Positions 46,301 through 58,623 of a stretch of 64,000 nucleotides of DNA are shown here, in pieces. Source of the stretch: Sabellastarte sp. h YS-2021 (lineage: Eukaryota; Annelida; Polychaeta; Sabellida; Sabellidae). The translations under genes and the position numbers were made by a program. The notes under the pieces are model-generated. The model was not told the origin of the DNA. It did not search any database and saw only the letters and a program-made list of their open reading frames with translations. The stretch's first letter is position 1. Each line of letters starts with the position of its first letter. The stretch lies in NCBI GenBank assembly GCA_964017235.1, contig OZ024935.1, positions 31,475,596-31,539,595 of the forward strand. Direction: 5' to 3'.

Positions 46301-48060
46301 TCCAACTTCACGTGCAAAAATTTATCAAAGTTTCACTGCACAACAAAAGTTTGCTTGATAGATTTTTCTATATTATATGCGGAGACACCAACATTTTATT
46401 ATTTATTTCTGATTGATATTGTATTAAGTTTGCTTTTATGAAATATTGCAAAATCCTTAATGCTAGTGTTTTCACAATTCAGTTTTCGTTTGAAATTAAG
46501 TGAATTTTAGTCAGATTTAGTTAGAAAATTTTAGTCAGATTTAGTTAGAAAAAAGTACAAAATGCAATTCATACTCTTGTTTTTCTTAAGTTATAAATAT
46601 TATGCTAAATCTGAGAAATTATGCAACAACTTCAATAAAAATAAAGTTCCATTCGTGACCCTCTATTTTTCACTGTTCTGGATATATCAAGATAAACTTT
46701 TTGAAAACTTTGATGAAATTCTGAAAGTTAAAACTATTTAGTGTTTGTCCTTAAAAACCAAATAAATAAATATATTGATAAGTGCATTTTACTGTCATAT
46801 ATTGATGTATTAGGTTATTTTGGTTAGTTCTGTGAGTCAGTTTCAGTAATCTTATTTGAACATTTGAAGCATTCAATCTCCATCAAGACACACACTCTAA
46901 GGGGCAACTACACGTAAACAAGGTGAATTCTCATGAGTCCAATTACATAGCCAATTACATAGGTCATACCAGAGAAGACGCAGGGGAACTAGTATTTTGT
47001 TATTTTCATTATTTGTTTTTATTTTGTTAATTTTGCTTCTATAGCTATACCTTAACAGATGGTTCAAAAAATATCTTCTATGTAATGCCTGGATCCATAA
47101 ATTAAAGATTCCACTCAATGGCTGTTTTTCTAATGACCATCTTACATTCCTCAGAAACATAAGACAAAGACTGCAACACGTTGTCCACTCACATCTGTCC
47201 ATAAATTATGGACCTGTTGCTTTTGCACCTTACACTCTAATCACACTGTATGTGGTATAGACAGCAGACAAAACAGTGGGGGAATGCTGTACTTCCTGTA
47301 ACACCCAGCTCCAAACCTAGAGCTGCAGAGGAAAGAACCAAAACAATGATCATGGTTTGACACAAACAGGTCCCATCAGAGATGCTGTAAAGTCACAGTA
47401 ACGTTATGACAGACATTTATCTTTAATGGAGATACATAATAACACAGATCTAGTAGGAAAGGCAAAAGCTACAAAATTAACTTGACACCCTGCAGCCATG
47501 GCCAGTTGTGCAAGGTGACCTTCATACTGCCTACAGTAGGTAGAAAATTTGAACAGTTTCTAACTGCCATGCGTGCGGCCACTGAGAGCAAGGAATGCAT
47601 ACTTTAATGTCAGAAGAGTGGTACCACATTGAGATTATGTACTTCACTGACAAAGATGAAGATGCCATAAAAAATGTATTGGGACTGTTATTGTATCTTC
47701 GAGAAGAAAGATCCTGACTGCAAGGATTAAAAAAAGAAAGGCACACTGTGTGTGTGTGTGTGGGGGGGGGGGGGGGATGTTTACAGTGCTATCATGTAAA
47801 CTTATTATACGGTGGTATATTTCATATGGTGGTTATGTTTAATGTGACGTGCATGTGCACATTATGTATGGACACATAACCCAGAGAGAAAGAGGAGAAA
47901 GGGACTAAAAAATAAAGCATCGAAGTCAGTACTGAGACTTTAATGTTTGGCTAAATCTGTCAACATCTATGAAGTAGTCAACATAAATAGGTAAGCCACT
48001 GCACTGCTTGTGAGACAAAGAGCCTTGATGCAAAGTCAATAAAAGCAGATGCCATCATAT
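43394..48060. other. Intergenic, largely unassigned
   Basis: No gene recognised. A TATAGTGTGTTGTRGGTACACC block occurs twice (about 44357 and 44471), each near C-rich tracts. A 26-bp block containing TTAGTCAGATTTAGTTAGAA is duplicated at 46503-46553. A (TG)n-(G)n tract lies at 47744-47776. An open minus-strand frame at 46897-47202 has no family match. Confidence 0.4.
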
Positions 48061-48078
48061 CAAATGATGTATGGTGTC

Positions 48079-48264
48079 GACAGCTGATGTATCATCTTTA
48101 CAGCCGAAATAAAATCACGATGGTCATTCTGGGTTTTTATGGCAAAAATAGAAGATCAGACAATGCTTACAATACATTTAGTGACTGTGAGGCAGTAAAA
48201 GATGCTGTACTGACCATAAAAGAAGAAGAAACAGACTCATTATATTTGTGTAGTTATTATTGAA
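48079..48264 (+). pseudogene. Decayed copy of the last exon of the class V aminotransferase gene
   Basis: The frame reads LMYHLYSRNKITMVILG, then DNAYNTFSDCEAVKDAVL and TIKEEETDS. The true last exon (37827-38012) has [32 protein letters not shown] and TLKQEETG at the same spacing. Identity is about half. The catalytic exons were not found nearby, so this is a partial duplication or the relic of a former second gene. The natural stop is replaced by a later one. Confidence 0.75.
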
Positions 48265-48607
48265 AATTTTAATTAGATTTGGACCTTGATTTGGTGAAGA
48301 AGACCTTCAATAAAAACTTAAATTATGTTTGTTGGTGCTTGTCACAACTTCTCAGTTGTGCCCAGGGTCCTGTATTAGTTCATGTACCTTGCCAATGTCA
48401 CTTAAAGTATAAAACAACATATCAACAAAATGGGTTTGGCAGTGAGTGAATTTAGTTCTAGATTCCCACCTTTTCTTACTATTTAAACCATTGCACACTA
48501 GCATCAGTGCTTTAATTTCTTGTTTGTATGTCACATATCATAATTTGTTGACATTATAACTTCGGATTATAGTTTAGATATTTAGTTTCAGTACGGGAGT
48601 CTGAACT

Positions 48608-49813
48608 ATGTCTTCAACACAGAGTGTAGCAAATCGCACAAAGTGTGGGATCCGACATCCAAGACCTGTTGGTGTGAGGTGTCGTAGGAATTTAAACAGT
48701 AGTGCTCCAGTGGTAGACTCGGATCACAGCAGTCTCCATGTGGAATTCCAGAACCTTCCAGGTCCCAGCCATGCTGGAACCTCAACAATTCCACGAACAA
48801 GAGCAGCCAACGCATCAGTAGCGTCTGAAGCAGATAAGAACAGCCAGATGCAGATGGATTCTAAGCTTGATTTGATCCTGAAAAAGATGGAGTAGATTGA
48901 AGCCAAGAACGCTGAGCTGGAACTTAAAATCCAGCAACCTACTATCAACTCAGCAGCCTCACTGACTCACAGCTCACCCAAGAGGTCACATAAGTGTTCA
49001 TCCGCGTGTTCAGCTACTCACCACAAAATAAGCAGTACTCAAAGAGCGCCAGACACCGCCCTAACAGACACATCTGATGATTACATGGATGGCAATTCGT
49101 TGGGCAATACATTTGGCCAACCTTCCCAGCTTGGGGCGTCAAGATCTTGAGATAGTCAGGTCTCAGTGGATTTTCTCAAGTCGAACGAGAAGATCCAGTA
49201 TTCAGCGTCAGCTCCAGAAGTTACAAGGGCAGCAGCGTCATAACACTGAAGGTAAACATTCAATTAAATCAGGTTTACATTGTGCAGGGGATAATGCAGT
49301 GACACAGCTTATATCTTGGCCACATCACTATTGTTTTCCAAGTGCAGGGGGACAGCTCCCTGCAGCTGAGTACAAGGAGTTATCACCATTGCAGTTCATG
49401 ATAGGATTCCTAGGGTGTCTACAAGATGAATCCAGTAACAGTGTGAGATCTAATATGATTGAATATGGGCGTCATCTTTTCCAGGATGCCCTGGAAATGA
49501 ATTGGGCGACTGCAAAACATGCACCTATGGTTCTGTTGAAGGAGATTGAGAGAGGGAAATGTTCCTGGCACTCTCCAGATCTAGTGGAAAAGATCCAGAT
49601 CCGAACACTGCCAGAGTTATTGCTCAGAAACCAGCATTAACTCAGCCAAAAAGCTTTAAATCTACCAAGGACAAACTCTGCTCAGATTACAATAGCAACA
49701 ACTGTCGTTTCTCTTCAGATCATGTAGTTGACGGCGACATTCATAAAACGCATGCTTGTATTGTCATCAGGAATTTGGAAGGTGGCTTCCCTACAAGATT
49801 CACGACTGTATGA
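48608..49813 (+). pseudogene. gag-like ORF of the Ngaro-like element, broken
   Basis: The first frame (ATG 48608) has a Ser/Thr-rich head and a helical stretch MQMDSKLDLILKKME, then a TAG at 48893, and continues as IEAKNAELELKIQQP. A second frame gives LSPLQFMIGFLGCLQDES, RSNMIEYGRHLFQDALEMNW and KHAPMVLLKEIERGKCSW (about 49377-49565). A third gives CSDYNSNNCRFSSDHVVDGD followed by a His/Cys pair (about 49678-49760), like the Cys/His knuckle at the end of such gag proteins. At least one stop and two frameshifts. Confidence 0.65.
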
Positions 49814-50452
49814 GGCGTAAAGCAACGGAAAGTAACAGAGAATTTAAGAAAGCAAATTAAACATTCAGCTTTAGACCAAGAAAAATTAACAGTAATAGAT
49901 TTACTAGTTCGAATTACAGAAGGTCAAACTATATTTCTGAGGCGTCGGATGATAGGGACCCCCCTTTCACCTAAAGTTACACTCATATCACTTTGTGTGA
50001 GGCTGAGGCCAATACATCTGTTCATAGTGATTTTAGTGACTTTACATGTTTTACAAGGTGTTAGAATTTCTACTCATCTGATGAGGATGCGAGTGTTTCT
50101 TTATATAGTGGGTCAATGACCATTGACACCAGTTGTCATGGTTGTAATGGCACATTTTAGCAGTTATGGGGGCTTGGAATTAGATCAAACATGTCAAGCA
50201 CTTAATACGGCTCAGGGCGAGTCCAAGTTAATTAATCAATTATGTAATTGTTTTCTAGATGGCAAGCATTGGTGTTTTGTACACAGTAAAGTTTTAGTGG
50301 CTAATGACCCACAAATGGGCACCGTGAATGACTTTGGGTTTATGTCTGATGCGTTGTTGTTCACCCCATTATTTCGACTTGCCACATACTTAGAGGCTAG
50401 TAACTTATGTGACTAGGCTTGTAATGCACATTCCATTGTTAAAGAAAGTAGT

Positions 50453-51864
50453 GTGTTTAATTATAGGGCCGCTAGGATCTGCGTCCCCACAGAACTTAAT
50501 ATCAATAATTGGAGGTCAGTGTGTGGCAATTATAATGACCAATTGATTTTGGACTATCTAGAGTATGGTTTCCCTCTTTGTGTTAACAGGAATGACCTCC
50601 AATTCTACACCAATGTTGTCAATCACCCTTCAGCTGTTAATTACCCCAGTGATGTGGACATTTATTTATAAAAAGAGTTGTCACACCAAGCTATTGTGGG
50701 TCCATGCACAAGTTTTCCATTTCCTGTACACTATTTCCCTCTTTTGTCAAGGCCGAAACCAGATGACTCTTAGAAGAATTATTGTAAATCTTAGTTCAGT
50801 GAATGAATCGAAAATGATGTGTATGACAATGTACCTTTTAAACTTAAATACCGATCTGTTCAAGATATTGTAGATGAAATCAACCACTTAAACTCAGATG
50901 TCCTTCTTTCGAAAATCAACATAAGTAGGGCGTTTCGGAACTTGCGAGTTGATCACCATGACTTTGACCTTTTGGGGTTAAAATGGCATGATTCATCCTA
51001 TCTAGATATAAGTGTGCCCATGGAGATGAAAACTGGGAGTGCCCTCTGCCAACACGTCACTGACGTTTTAAAATATATTATGAAGAGTAAAAATGTCATA
51101 TTGTACAATTATATAGATGACGTAATATGTGTCCAAAAGCGTCAGAATGCATTATCTGAGTTTGAACTTCTTTACTCTTTATTCGAGGTCTTGGGCATTC
51201 CCATGAACCCAAAGAAGGTTCTACCCCCAACAAGAGTGTTAACTTGTATGGGAATTGTGATTGATGATGACGCTGGTCAACTGTCCATCCCTCAAGAAAA
51301 ATGTCTAGAAATATTGGACCTATGCCGTCACTACAGGTTCTGTCGCTTTATTACCAAAAAACAACTTCAAGCATTACTTGGCAAGCTTTTGTACCTCTAT
51401 CAATGCGTCATCCCAGCCAGGATGTTTGTAAATCACTTGCTAGAGTTATAGAGTTCTTATTGAAGTTTAATGGTAAGTTCATATTTTCTCCCATTAGACC
51501 CCTCCATGAATTATTTGTGGACGCCAGCCTCACTGGGGTGGGTGCTATCTGGAAAAATAATGTATATGGAGCGTCACGTCACATGGCAGCCACTGCCCAA
51601 CTCAGCATATCACAGCTGGAGATGCTTAATGTGATAGCGCTGAGGTTATTTGCTGCCGCATGGCAGCATAAGAGTATATGTGTGCATATAGACAATAAGG
51701 CAGCAGTATTCTCATTACAGAGAGGTAAAATTAAAAATGAATTTATGCAAGCTATTGCAAGATCAGTATGGCTTATTGCTGCTAGTTATGACATCAATCT
51801 TCCAGGTTCAATTAATAACAAAGCAGACATGTTATCAAGACTTTCTAAATCTGTAGATAGTTGA
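50453..51864 (+). pseudogene. Reverse transcriptase-RNase H of the Ngaro-like element, broken
   Basis: The N-terminal part reads ILDYLEYGFPLCVNRNDLQF and NHPSAVNYPSDVDIYL, then a stop near 50670. After further breaks RT resumes at 50819: VPFKLKYRSVQDIVDEI, KINISRAFRNLRVDHHDFDL and the active-site box NYIDDV, then LQALLGKLLYLYQ. A frameshift near 51430-51450 leads into RNase H: LFVDASLTGVGAIW (Asp), ISQLEMLNVIAL (Glu), VHIDNKAAVFSL (Asp) and NNKADMLSRL (Asp). Catalytic residues remain recognisable although the frame is not continuous. Confidence 0.88.
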
Positions 51865-52926
51865 ATGTTAAAGAATTTAAAGATTGTGTTTGGTGGCCAG
51901 TTGATGATCACATGTTCTACCCAAAAGTCCTGGAGTAAGTGTGGCTTTGCTGTATTTTCAGGTTCATCAGTGGACAAACTTACTTCACAAGCTTACATCA
52001 GAATTCAAGCTGCTCTTAGACCTCGCACTGCTTCTTCCTACATGTCAAAGTTCAAACTTTATCTTGCATTCATTATGTGGTATAATCTCCCCCTTCAGTT
52101 AGTGGACTCAATTCTTGCATTTTTGGAATTTTTAGTACAACATGGCAGCAAATCTCACATTCTCACCAGTTACGTTTTAGTGTTGTCACATTATTTCAAG
52201 CTGTTTGATATTGATACTACCCCCTCAAGCACAGGAAAGTCTACTCGTTTATCAAATCTGTCTCCATCAATTCCCCCTATGCTCCCAAGTTTTGAGGTAC
52301 CGTCACCATTCCCCTCTTTCACCAATTAGTTAGTTCTTGTAACTCCATCACCTATGGTAAAGTATACAAAGCCTTCTTTTTTTGGCATTTTTTGCCTTCC
52401 TTAGGCTCTCCAATGTTGCTCCAGTGTCTGCAAAATCTTTAGACCCTACCCGTCACTTTCTCAGAGGGGATGTGATTTTTGGCCCTCCAGGGGCTCACAT
52501 TATCCTAAAATGGGTCAAATCAATGCAGTCCTCATCCAAACATCAAGCCATACAAATTCCCCTCCTCCCCCACCCCCCCTTGTGCCTTGTCACCACATTG
52601 AAAGAGCTCCTCCAGTCAGTTCCTGCCCCCTCTTCCGCCCCTTCTTCCTCCTTCCCCTCCCTTCTGGCTTTTCCGCCCTTACTGCCCCTATGATCAGCAG
52701 CTGTTTGTCAAAAATCATTACGGGTTTGGGATTGAATCCTTCTCACTTTGGGTTCCACTCATTCAGAAGGTCCGGGGTCTCCTGGGCTGCTGATCACCAT
52801 GTCCCCCTCCAAAATTTAAAAGCACATGGGGGTTGGTCATCCTCTGCCATTAATTTTTATCTAACCCATACCCCTCTTGCTTCTTCTACTGTAGCCACCA
52901 CATTTCAACGTCTACTCAACCACTAA
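51865..52926 (+). pseudogene. Tyrosine recombinase of the Ngaro-like element, broken
   Basis: The core-binding domain is in the frame up to 52329: RPRTASSYMSKFKLYLAFI and ILAFLEFLVQHGSKSHILTS. A stop and shift near 52330-52382 lead to the catalytic part: FFAFLRLSNVAPVSAKSL (catalytic Arg), WVKSMQSSSKH (candidate Lys), a second shift between about 52600 and 52640, then FHSFRRSGVSWAA (HxxR), LKAHGGWSSSAINFYL (Trp and the Tyr nucleophile). Every signature residue of the YR superfamily can be seen despite the breaks. It ends at the TAA of 52924-52926. Confidence 0.88.
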
Positions 52927-53030
52927 CTGGGTTTGGGCCTTTTACGTCATATCTGTGTAGTTTAACATTCTAACCATAGTATACATTTTATGTCTTAGTG
53001 TTGTCTGTAAAATAAAAGGTTCTTGCCTAA

Positions 53031-55109
53031 ATCTCAGTGTATTCTTTATATATAGTATATATAGTGTAGTTTAAGATAGGTTAAAGATAGGTTCTGGATA
53101 GTTTCTGACTGATGACATGATTGCTTATAGAAGTCTTCTGATAGTTCCCTGATCCATCAGGAGATTTACGAACTGTATAAAGATCAACTTAATCAAAAAA
53201 ATGACTTTACACATGGTAAGATAGGTTTAAGATGGGCTTAAGATGTATTCCTGAATGCAGGATCTGTTAAGGATCTGATAAGCATCGGGAGCAGTTTACA
53301 ATAAATTCAAACAGTTTGTTACTGTTGTAAACTTTCCAGATATACTCTAGCACACATCCAGTTGGGAATCACCAGGAATATCCATAGTAGTTTTATAGGC
53401 TTTCAGATCATTCTGATTGAAAAGATCGACCCCGAAATGGCACAGTGAGTGATCTTATGTCAATCCGGGACAGTAACCGAACAGCCCTTTCATACTGCAG
53501 GCAAAATGGGCTTTTGACAAAAAATTCAAGTTAAAATCAAATAAAATAATCACAATAAAAATCATTAAATATCGCCAATAAATTGACGATTAATTTACAT
53601 AATGGACCTTAGATTAGTTTTGCCGATAGAATATAAAACCTAGTACAAAATTAAACAATACCCTCTGTCAAAATATTAAGTCACTTTCAAACATGTCTTC
53701 AGAAAAATCAGCAAGCAGCCATAAACAAGAAACGGGGGCACATTTTGTGTTAGTTTTGTTAGGTGTCACTGGTGTTAATCATGAAACAAGCCGTGCAATC
53801 TTGGTACAGTGAGTAATATCCCGGATGAGATTCTCACCTAGAAAAACGTCACATCTCTACTGCTTCGTGATATCCTAGTTAGTTAACACAAAACCTCGTG
53901 AATGTGTTCCACAAGTTCAAATGATTAACCTATGATAAAAACATTGATATGAAAAAGAAGATACAAGAATTATGGGACACCACACCTGATCTTGAGATTG
54001 TGTTCATCAATTCGTTTCAATGCCAAAGGTCCCAGTCCTCCCGAACCTAGAAAAAGAAGCAAGACACTACAATGCATTAGGTAACAACTTCACAGTTTCT
54101 TGTGGTAATTGTGCAGCTACTGACTTTGGAGAACAAGATACCATCTTCATATGTTGTGCTGAGGTTATGTCCTTTAATTACAAATGCTATATTGTTGTAG
54201 CTAGATATATACAAACAAATCTATCCTTTGTCACCTTGAGGTCTGTATTTCAAAAACTCTTCACACTTCTGCATACAGAACAAGAGTATCAATATTCAGA
54301 GAGACAAATAAACAAAGGGAAATGAAAGAAAATCAGCCAAAGACATGGAAATACACTGAAGGGCCACTATGAACTTAAATGTCATGATTTTTTACCAAAA
54401 CATTACCGACAGATTAGTCATAGAAATCGTGTGAAATAAGATTTTATAACATCATTTATAAAACTGTTAAGAATCCACCCGATTAAAGCTAAGCACTTGG
54501 ACAATTTTTAAGGGGGCGTTTAATCTTAGAGATTCCATTCAGAATTCATATTTCTGTTTCAGCACGAAAATAGTGTCAACAGATTTTCATGAAAAAGATA
54601 TACCAAATCTGTCAATTTATCTTGTCGGTGGAAAAAATACACACTTCACAATGCACTTTGACCGGGAAATCCCACTACTATGTGTGGTTATAAATCTATC
54701 GGAGGTCACATCTATGAAAAAACCCATGCCAATTGAACCTTAAACATGTGTTCTGGTTTGATTTACTATGACAATATGCAGCTTTTGCGAATATAACATA
54801 TATATGTATATTGTCATCTTTATATTTAACTTTTATATTTGTCACAACCATTTTACCTTGTCGACCTATCCTTTCAGATTTCACACTAGATATAGTACTC
54901 TGTTTAGAAAATCATTTCTTTATCTCTGTGTTTTGCAATAGTCTCTTATCAGTTTACTAAACTAAGATAAACTATTGCCTACGTGTTCAAACATTGTCTT
55001 CTCTTATGACCGCCTACTTGTCAATTTGATCAGATGATATGATGATGCAGTTGATATGTTTTAATAGTCATGCTGCATTTGTTCAGTAAGCTTATAGAGA
55101 ACCATAACA
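53031..55109. other. Upstream flank of transporter copy 2, duplicated at copy 3
   Basis: No gene. From about 53820 onward scattered words match the region from about 59030, upstream of copy 3, for example ATGCCAATTGAACCT (54727 and 59950) and TTTATATTTGTCA (54831 and 60116). A 101-codon open frame at 54020-54325 looks accidental. Confidence 0.55.
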
Positions 55110-56939
55110 ATGATAAGTTCAGTTTCTAGGTAAGTTGAAACTCTATTCTATTCTATTTGGATATTGGTTTCGTGTCTATCTCTCAAAGTACGTGTCAAGT
55201 AATAATGTACCATGTCAAGTAATAATGTACCATTATGTGTGTTTGATTTTATACATAGTCATACGACAACGTTACTCGAATGATCTAGTGGTAGCTTTAC
55301 TTTAAGCTATCAATTTTAGTATGTCAAGTATTCACTCTATCTCATATTGATCTGCGTATGTACATAGAACACTTAAAGTATCAGCTTTTTAAAGTTCGTG
55401 AGTGACATGTATTTGTAATTAGTTTATAACTATACAAACTTGTTTACAACTAAAGAGTACATATTAATGTTATGATGTATTTTCAGCAACCTGGATATTC
55501 GACCAAAGAAAAATGATGACAAGAAAGATGTTCCAGTTCACAGGAATCAGATCATCCTGACTCTTTGCCTGTATGCTGTCTTCTTATCCCTTGGATTTAC
55601 AAGTAGCATCTCTGGTCCTGCCATGGTCCATGTAGGTTATCTATATGACACTGATGTGGCTGGCATGTCCATTGTTTATACGTGTTCTTCACTGGGATAC
55701 CTTGCTGGATCATTTCTGTGTGCTCTGGTGTTTGACCGTTTCAATCATGAGTTTCAATTGTTCCTCTGCACTTTGGCATTGGGTCTGTTGGTGATGGTTC
55801 AGCCCTGGCTGCCACATTTGTACATATTTTATGTTGCTGCTGCCATGAATGCCATAGCTGGGGGATTTATTGATTCCTGTGTACAGTCTTATGTCATAAA
55901 GCTGTGGACTGGTCATCACTTAAAGGAACCTGTTATGCAAGGTGTTCATGGCATATGGTCATTGGGAGCTTTTATCGGTCCATTAACTGTTGGTCCATTC
56001 TTAGTAGACTTGCCAGACGAAGAAGGTAAAGAAACTAATACAACAGACACTTATACAAATGCTACATATGAGACATCTTCATCTGTCAGTAGTGACCTGA
56101 AAGGAAATATTGATGGTATTGAAAATGTCCGATACCCCTATCTCATAGTGGGCTTGATAGGATGCATGGTTGCCATAACAAATGCAATTATTCTCTGTTT
56201 TATAAAACCAGATATAAAACAGAAGAAAAGTAATTCACATGACACTATAAAAAATGATAAACCAATTGGAGAAACATTGGGCTTCAAGGTACCAATGTTG
56301 ACGATGCAGTTTATCTTCTATTTCTTTTATGCATGGTATGAAAGCATCCCTGGAGGCTACATTTCAGCTTTTGTTATCGAAGGTCTGCACTGGCCAGTAC
56401 ATAAAGGTCCTCTGTTGACCTCAGTGTTTTGGGGAGCATTGGGTACAGGTCGCATACTTGGAGCCCCAATATCATTCCTCTTCTCCCCAAGTAAAATGAT
56501 TGCCTTTAATATTGCTCTTACTACTGTTGCTTTCATTGTGATGCTGTTTTCATCAATGACACCAGAGTATGTGCTTTGGATATCTGTAGCTGCTGCAGGA
56601 CTGGGAATGTCAACCACCTTTGCTTCTGCTATATTATGGACTTCCAACTACATTACCATCACCGGTAGCATTGGATCACTCTTTTTGATCAGCTCGTCAT
56701 GTGGGGTTATGTCTAGTGCACCACTAACAGGATTTCTGTTTCAGGAAAAGACTCACATGTGGGTAGTCTATCTCAGTTTGATGGCTGCTTTAATTCATAT
56801 ATTGCTCTTTTCTGTAATGACTGTTTTTGCAAAGTGCCATATGATTGGTATTAAAGAGATACAGGAGGCAGAACAACATTTGAACAGTGATGATATTGTT
56901 CCACCTAAAGACAGATTATCAGAAACTGAGATGAACTAA
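55110..56939 (+). CDS. MFS transporter, MFSD4/NaGLT1-like, copy 2
   Basis: Exons 55110-55129 (MISSVS plus AG) and 55487-56939 join in frame to 490 residues. The cytosolic N-terminus NLDIRPKKNDDKKDVPVHRN precedes TM1 (LCLYAVFLSLGFTSSISG). It continues with FDRFNHEFQLFLC after TM2, WSLGAFIGPLTVGPFLV (TM5), a loop with sequons, ENVRYPYLIVGLIGCMV (TM6) and PGGYISAFVIEGL in the second half. The C-terminus after the last TM is short and charged. Identity with copies 1 and 3 is high along the whole length, so the fold and topology should be the same. An extra Met at 55623 opens the reading frame but would skip TM1; the spliced start is preferred. Confidence 0.93.
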
Positions 56940-57800
56940 ACTCATTCAGCCATTTTTTAAACGTTCATTTCACCTGTCACTCATGTTTTGCGGCATAATT
57001 GTATCCATCATGGAAGATTGGCCATTTTTCAAACATTTAAAACCTTTATGAGTGAATGTCTCTATATCAACTGCTGATCATGTTTATTTCTTACAAACCA
57101 GTAGGAGCTGTGCCAACCATCCAACTTTTATGATCAGTATACCAATACTTGTTTACCAAATGACGCAGACACCATATAACAGACAGTAGATTTTTTATCC
57201 CTGCAATGTTAGCAAATGGTGTAGCAGTAGAAATTTCAACAGAATACCAAAATTGACTTGATGATTTTGTGTACTTATAATTACTCTTTATTTGTATTTC
57301 TTTTCATACCGCGTATGAATCTTTACCTGTATATGCACCCGATTTGGGCATCCCCTTCCGTCATCCCTCTGGGTGTACTTGTTCTATGTAAAAAAGGGCA
57401 AATGAAAGTATTGAACCTGGACAAAAATTTTATGATTAGTGATTTACCGGTGAATGAAACTGGTGAACCTATGTGAATGGTCAACATACTCAAAAGTATT
57501 ATATTGATCTTACTTTTAGTTTTAGTGTAAGTAACAAATGTGACAGTGATACTTCTTATGAGGGAGGGTGGCTTCACTGCTGCCAAAATGTAAATAAGTC
57601 AGATTTTAGTACAGGATCTTTGCATTCCAGTTTGAGCAATGACATCTGGAAAGTCAATGATTGTTGTAAAAAAAGAAAGTATGGATATAAAAATATGCAT
57701 GAAAAAGTTTCTTTTCCGGTTAACTAGTTATGCAGTAATATACACAAATTTTGGGTTTATCCCTGAGACTAGGAAATCTATTAACATATGTAAATGAAAT
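56940..57800. other. Intergenic with possible YR-element gag debris
   Basis: No clear gene. Short frames at 57258-57727 (for example SLSNDIWKVNDCC) may be the worn 5' part of the retroelement remnant that follows, but no motif confirms it. Confidence 0.35.
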
Positions 57801-57859
57801 TAATACGAATATTAAAGAACAATTTCAATATTTAAGGAAATTCATTCAAAAGTTGAACA

Positions 57860-58623
57860 ATATAAATGTCCAACTTACAAAGGGGCACTTGTGCCAGTTT
57901 CTTCAGGTTTGGTGGAAGGATCAACCATAGCTTGGCAATATATCTTGCAAGATTATCTCCATTCTACTACAATATTTACAGTTTGGTTTCCCCTTTGGTG
58001 TTGATTATAATGTTTTAAATTTGAAGAATTTAATAAAACCCATTTATCTCCTTGTCAACGCTAAGCTGGAGGTAAAAGATATTTGGAAGTAGAAGTCAGT
58101 AAAAGAGCTATGTTTGGTCCTATCAATCAGTCCCCTTTTCTTAAAACTCATTTGTCACCTCTGATGGCCCGGGACAAACCAGATGGTGGAGTCAGGGTTA
58201 TAGTTGACTTGTCATGGCCTTTGGGTGCCAATGTTAACAGCTGTATACCGTCTGACTTTTATGATGACATTCCGTTTAAATTAAAGTACCCAACAATAGA
58301 CCAGGTGGTAGAACATATTAAGAAGAGAGACCCTTCAGCTGAGCTTTATAAAATTGATTTAGAATGTGCATTTAGAAACTTAAGGGTAGATCCATATGAC
58401 TACCCTTTCATAGGTTCACAGTAGAATGACGACGTCCACGTTGATGTAGTCATTGCGTTTGGATTTAAAAGGGTGCTGTATCTTGTCAGATGTGTACAGA
58501 AGCCATAACCTTAACGTTACATAAACATCACATCTGGTTAATGTATTATATGGACGATTATGTTAGCACTGTCACGTCTGAGCACTCAGAAAGTAAATTC
58601 TTGTCCCTCTCTATAGTTTATTA
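57860..58623 (+). pseudogene. Ngaro/DIRS-like reverse transcriptase remnant
   Basis: The N-terminal words CPTYKGALVPVSSGL and LQDYL appear first in broken frame. From 58083 the frame reads KRAMFGPINQSPFLKTHLSP, then RVIVDLSWPLGANVNS, DIPFKLKYPTIDQVVEHIKK and LYKIDLECAFRNLRVDPYDY, and stops at 58422-58424. A shifted frame continues GAVSCQMCTEAITLTLHKHH and the active-site box YMDDY at about 58545. It stops at 58621-58623. RNase H and recombinase are missing. It is clearly diverged from the RT at 50.5-51.5 kb, so it is a separate insertion. Confidence 0.85.

Larger units (their letters stand above)
48550..53030 (+). mobile_element. Ngaro/DIRS-like YR retrotransposon, decayed, full length
   Basis: Order gag, RT, RNase H, tyrosine recombinase on the plus strand, without the methyltransferase-like part seen in the DIRS element at 1-5453. 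That order fits the Ngaro branch of YR retroelements. Several in-frame stops and frameshifts are present. A polyadenylation-like AATAAA follows the recombinase at about 53011. Boundaries are estimated from the coding extent; split direct repeats were not identified. Confidence 0.8.

Noticed and set aside
47222-47760. Further exons of an enzyme paralogue upstream of the ghost exon
   Set aside because: I found no HGSYG, PNATTG or HKW motif in any frame by eye, so the claim is limited to the last exon.
54020-54325. 101-codon ORF upstream of transporter copy 2
   Set aside because: The matching flank of copy 3 does not keep the frame, and no motif is visible.
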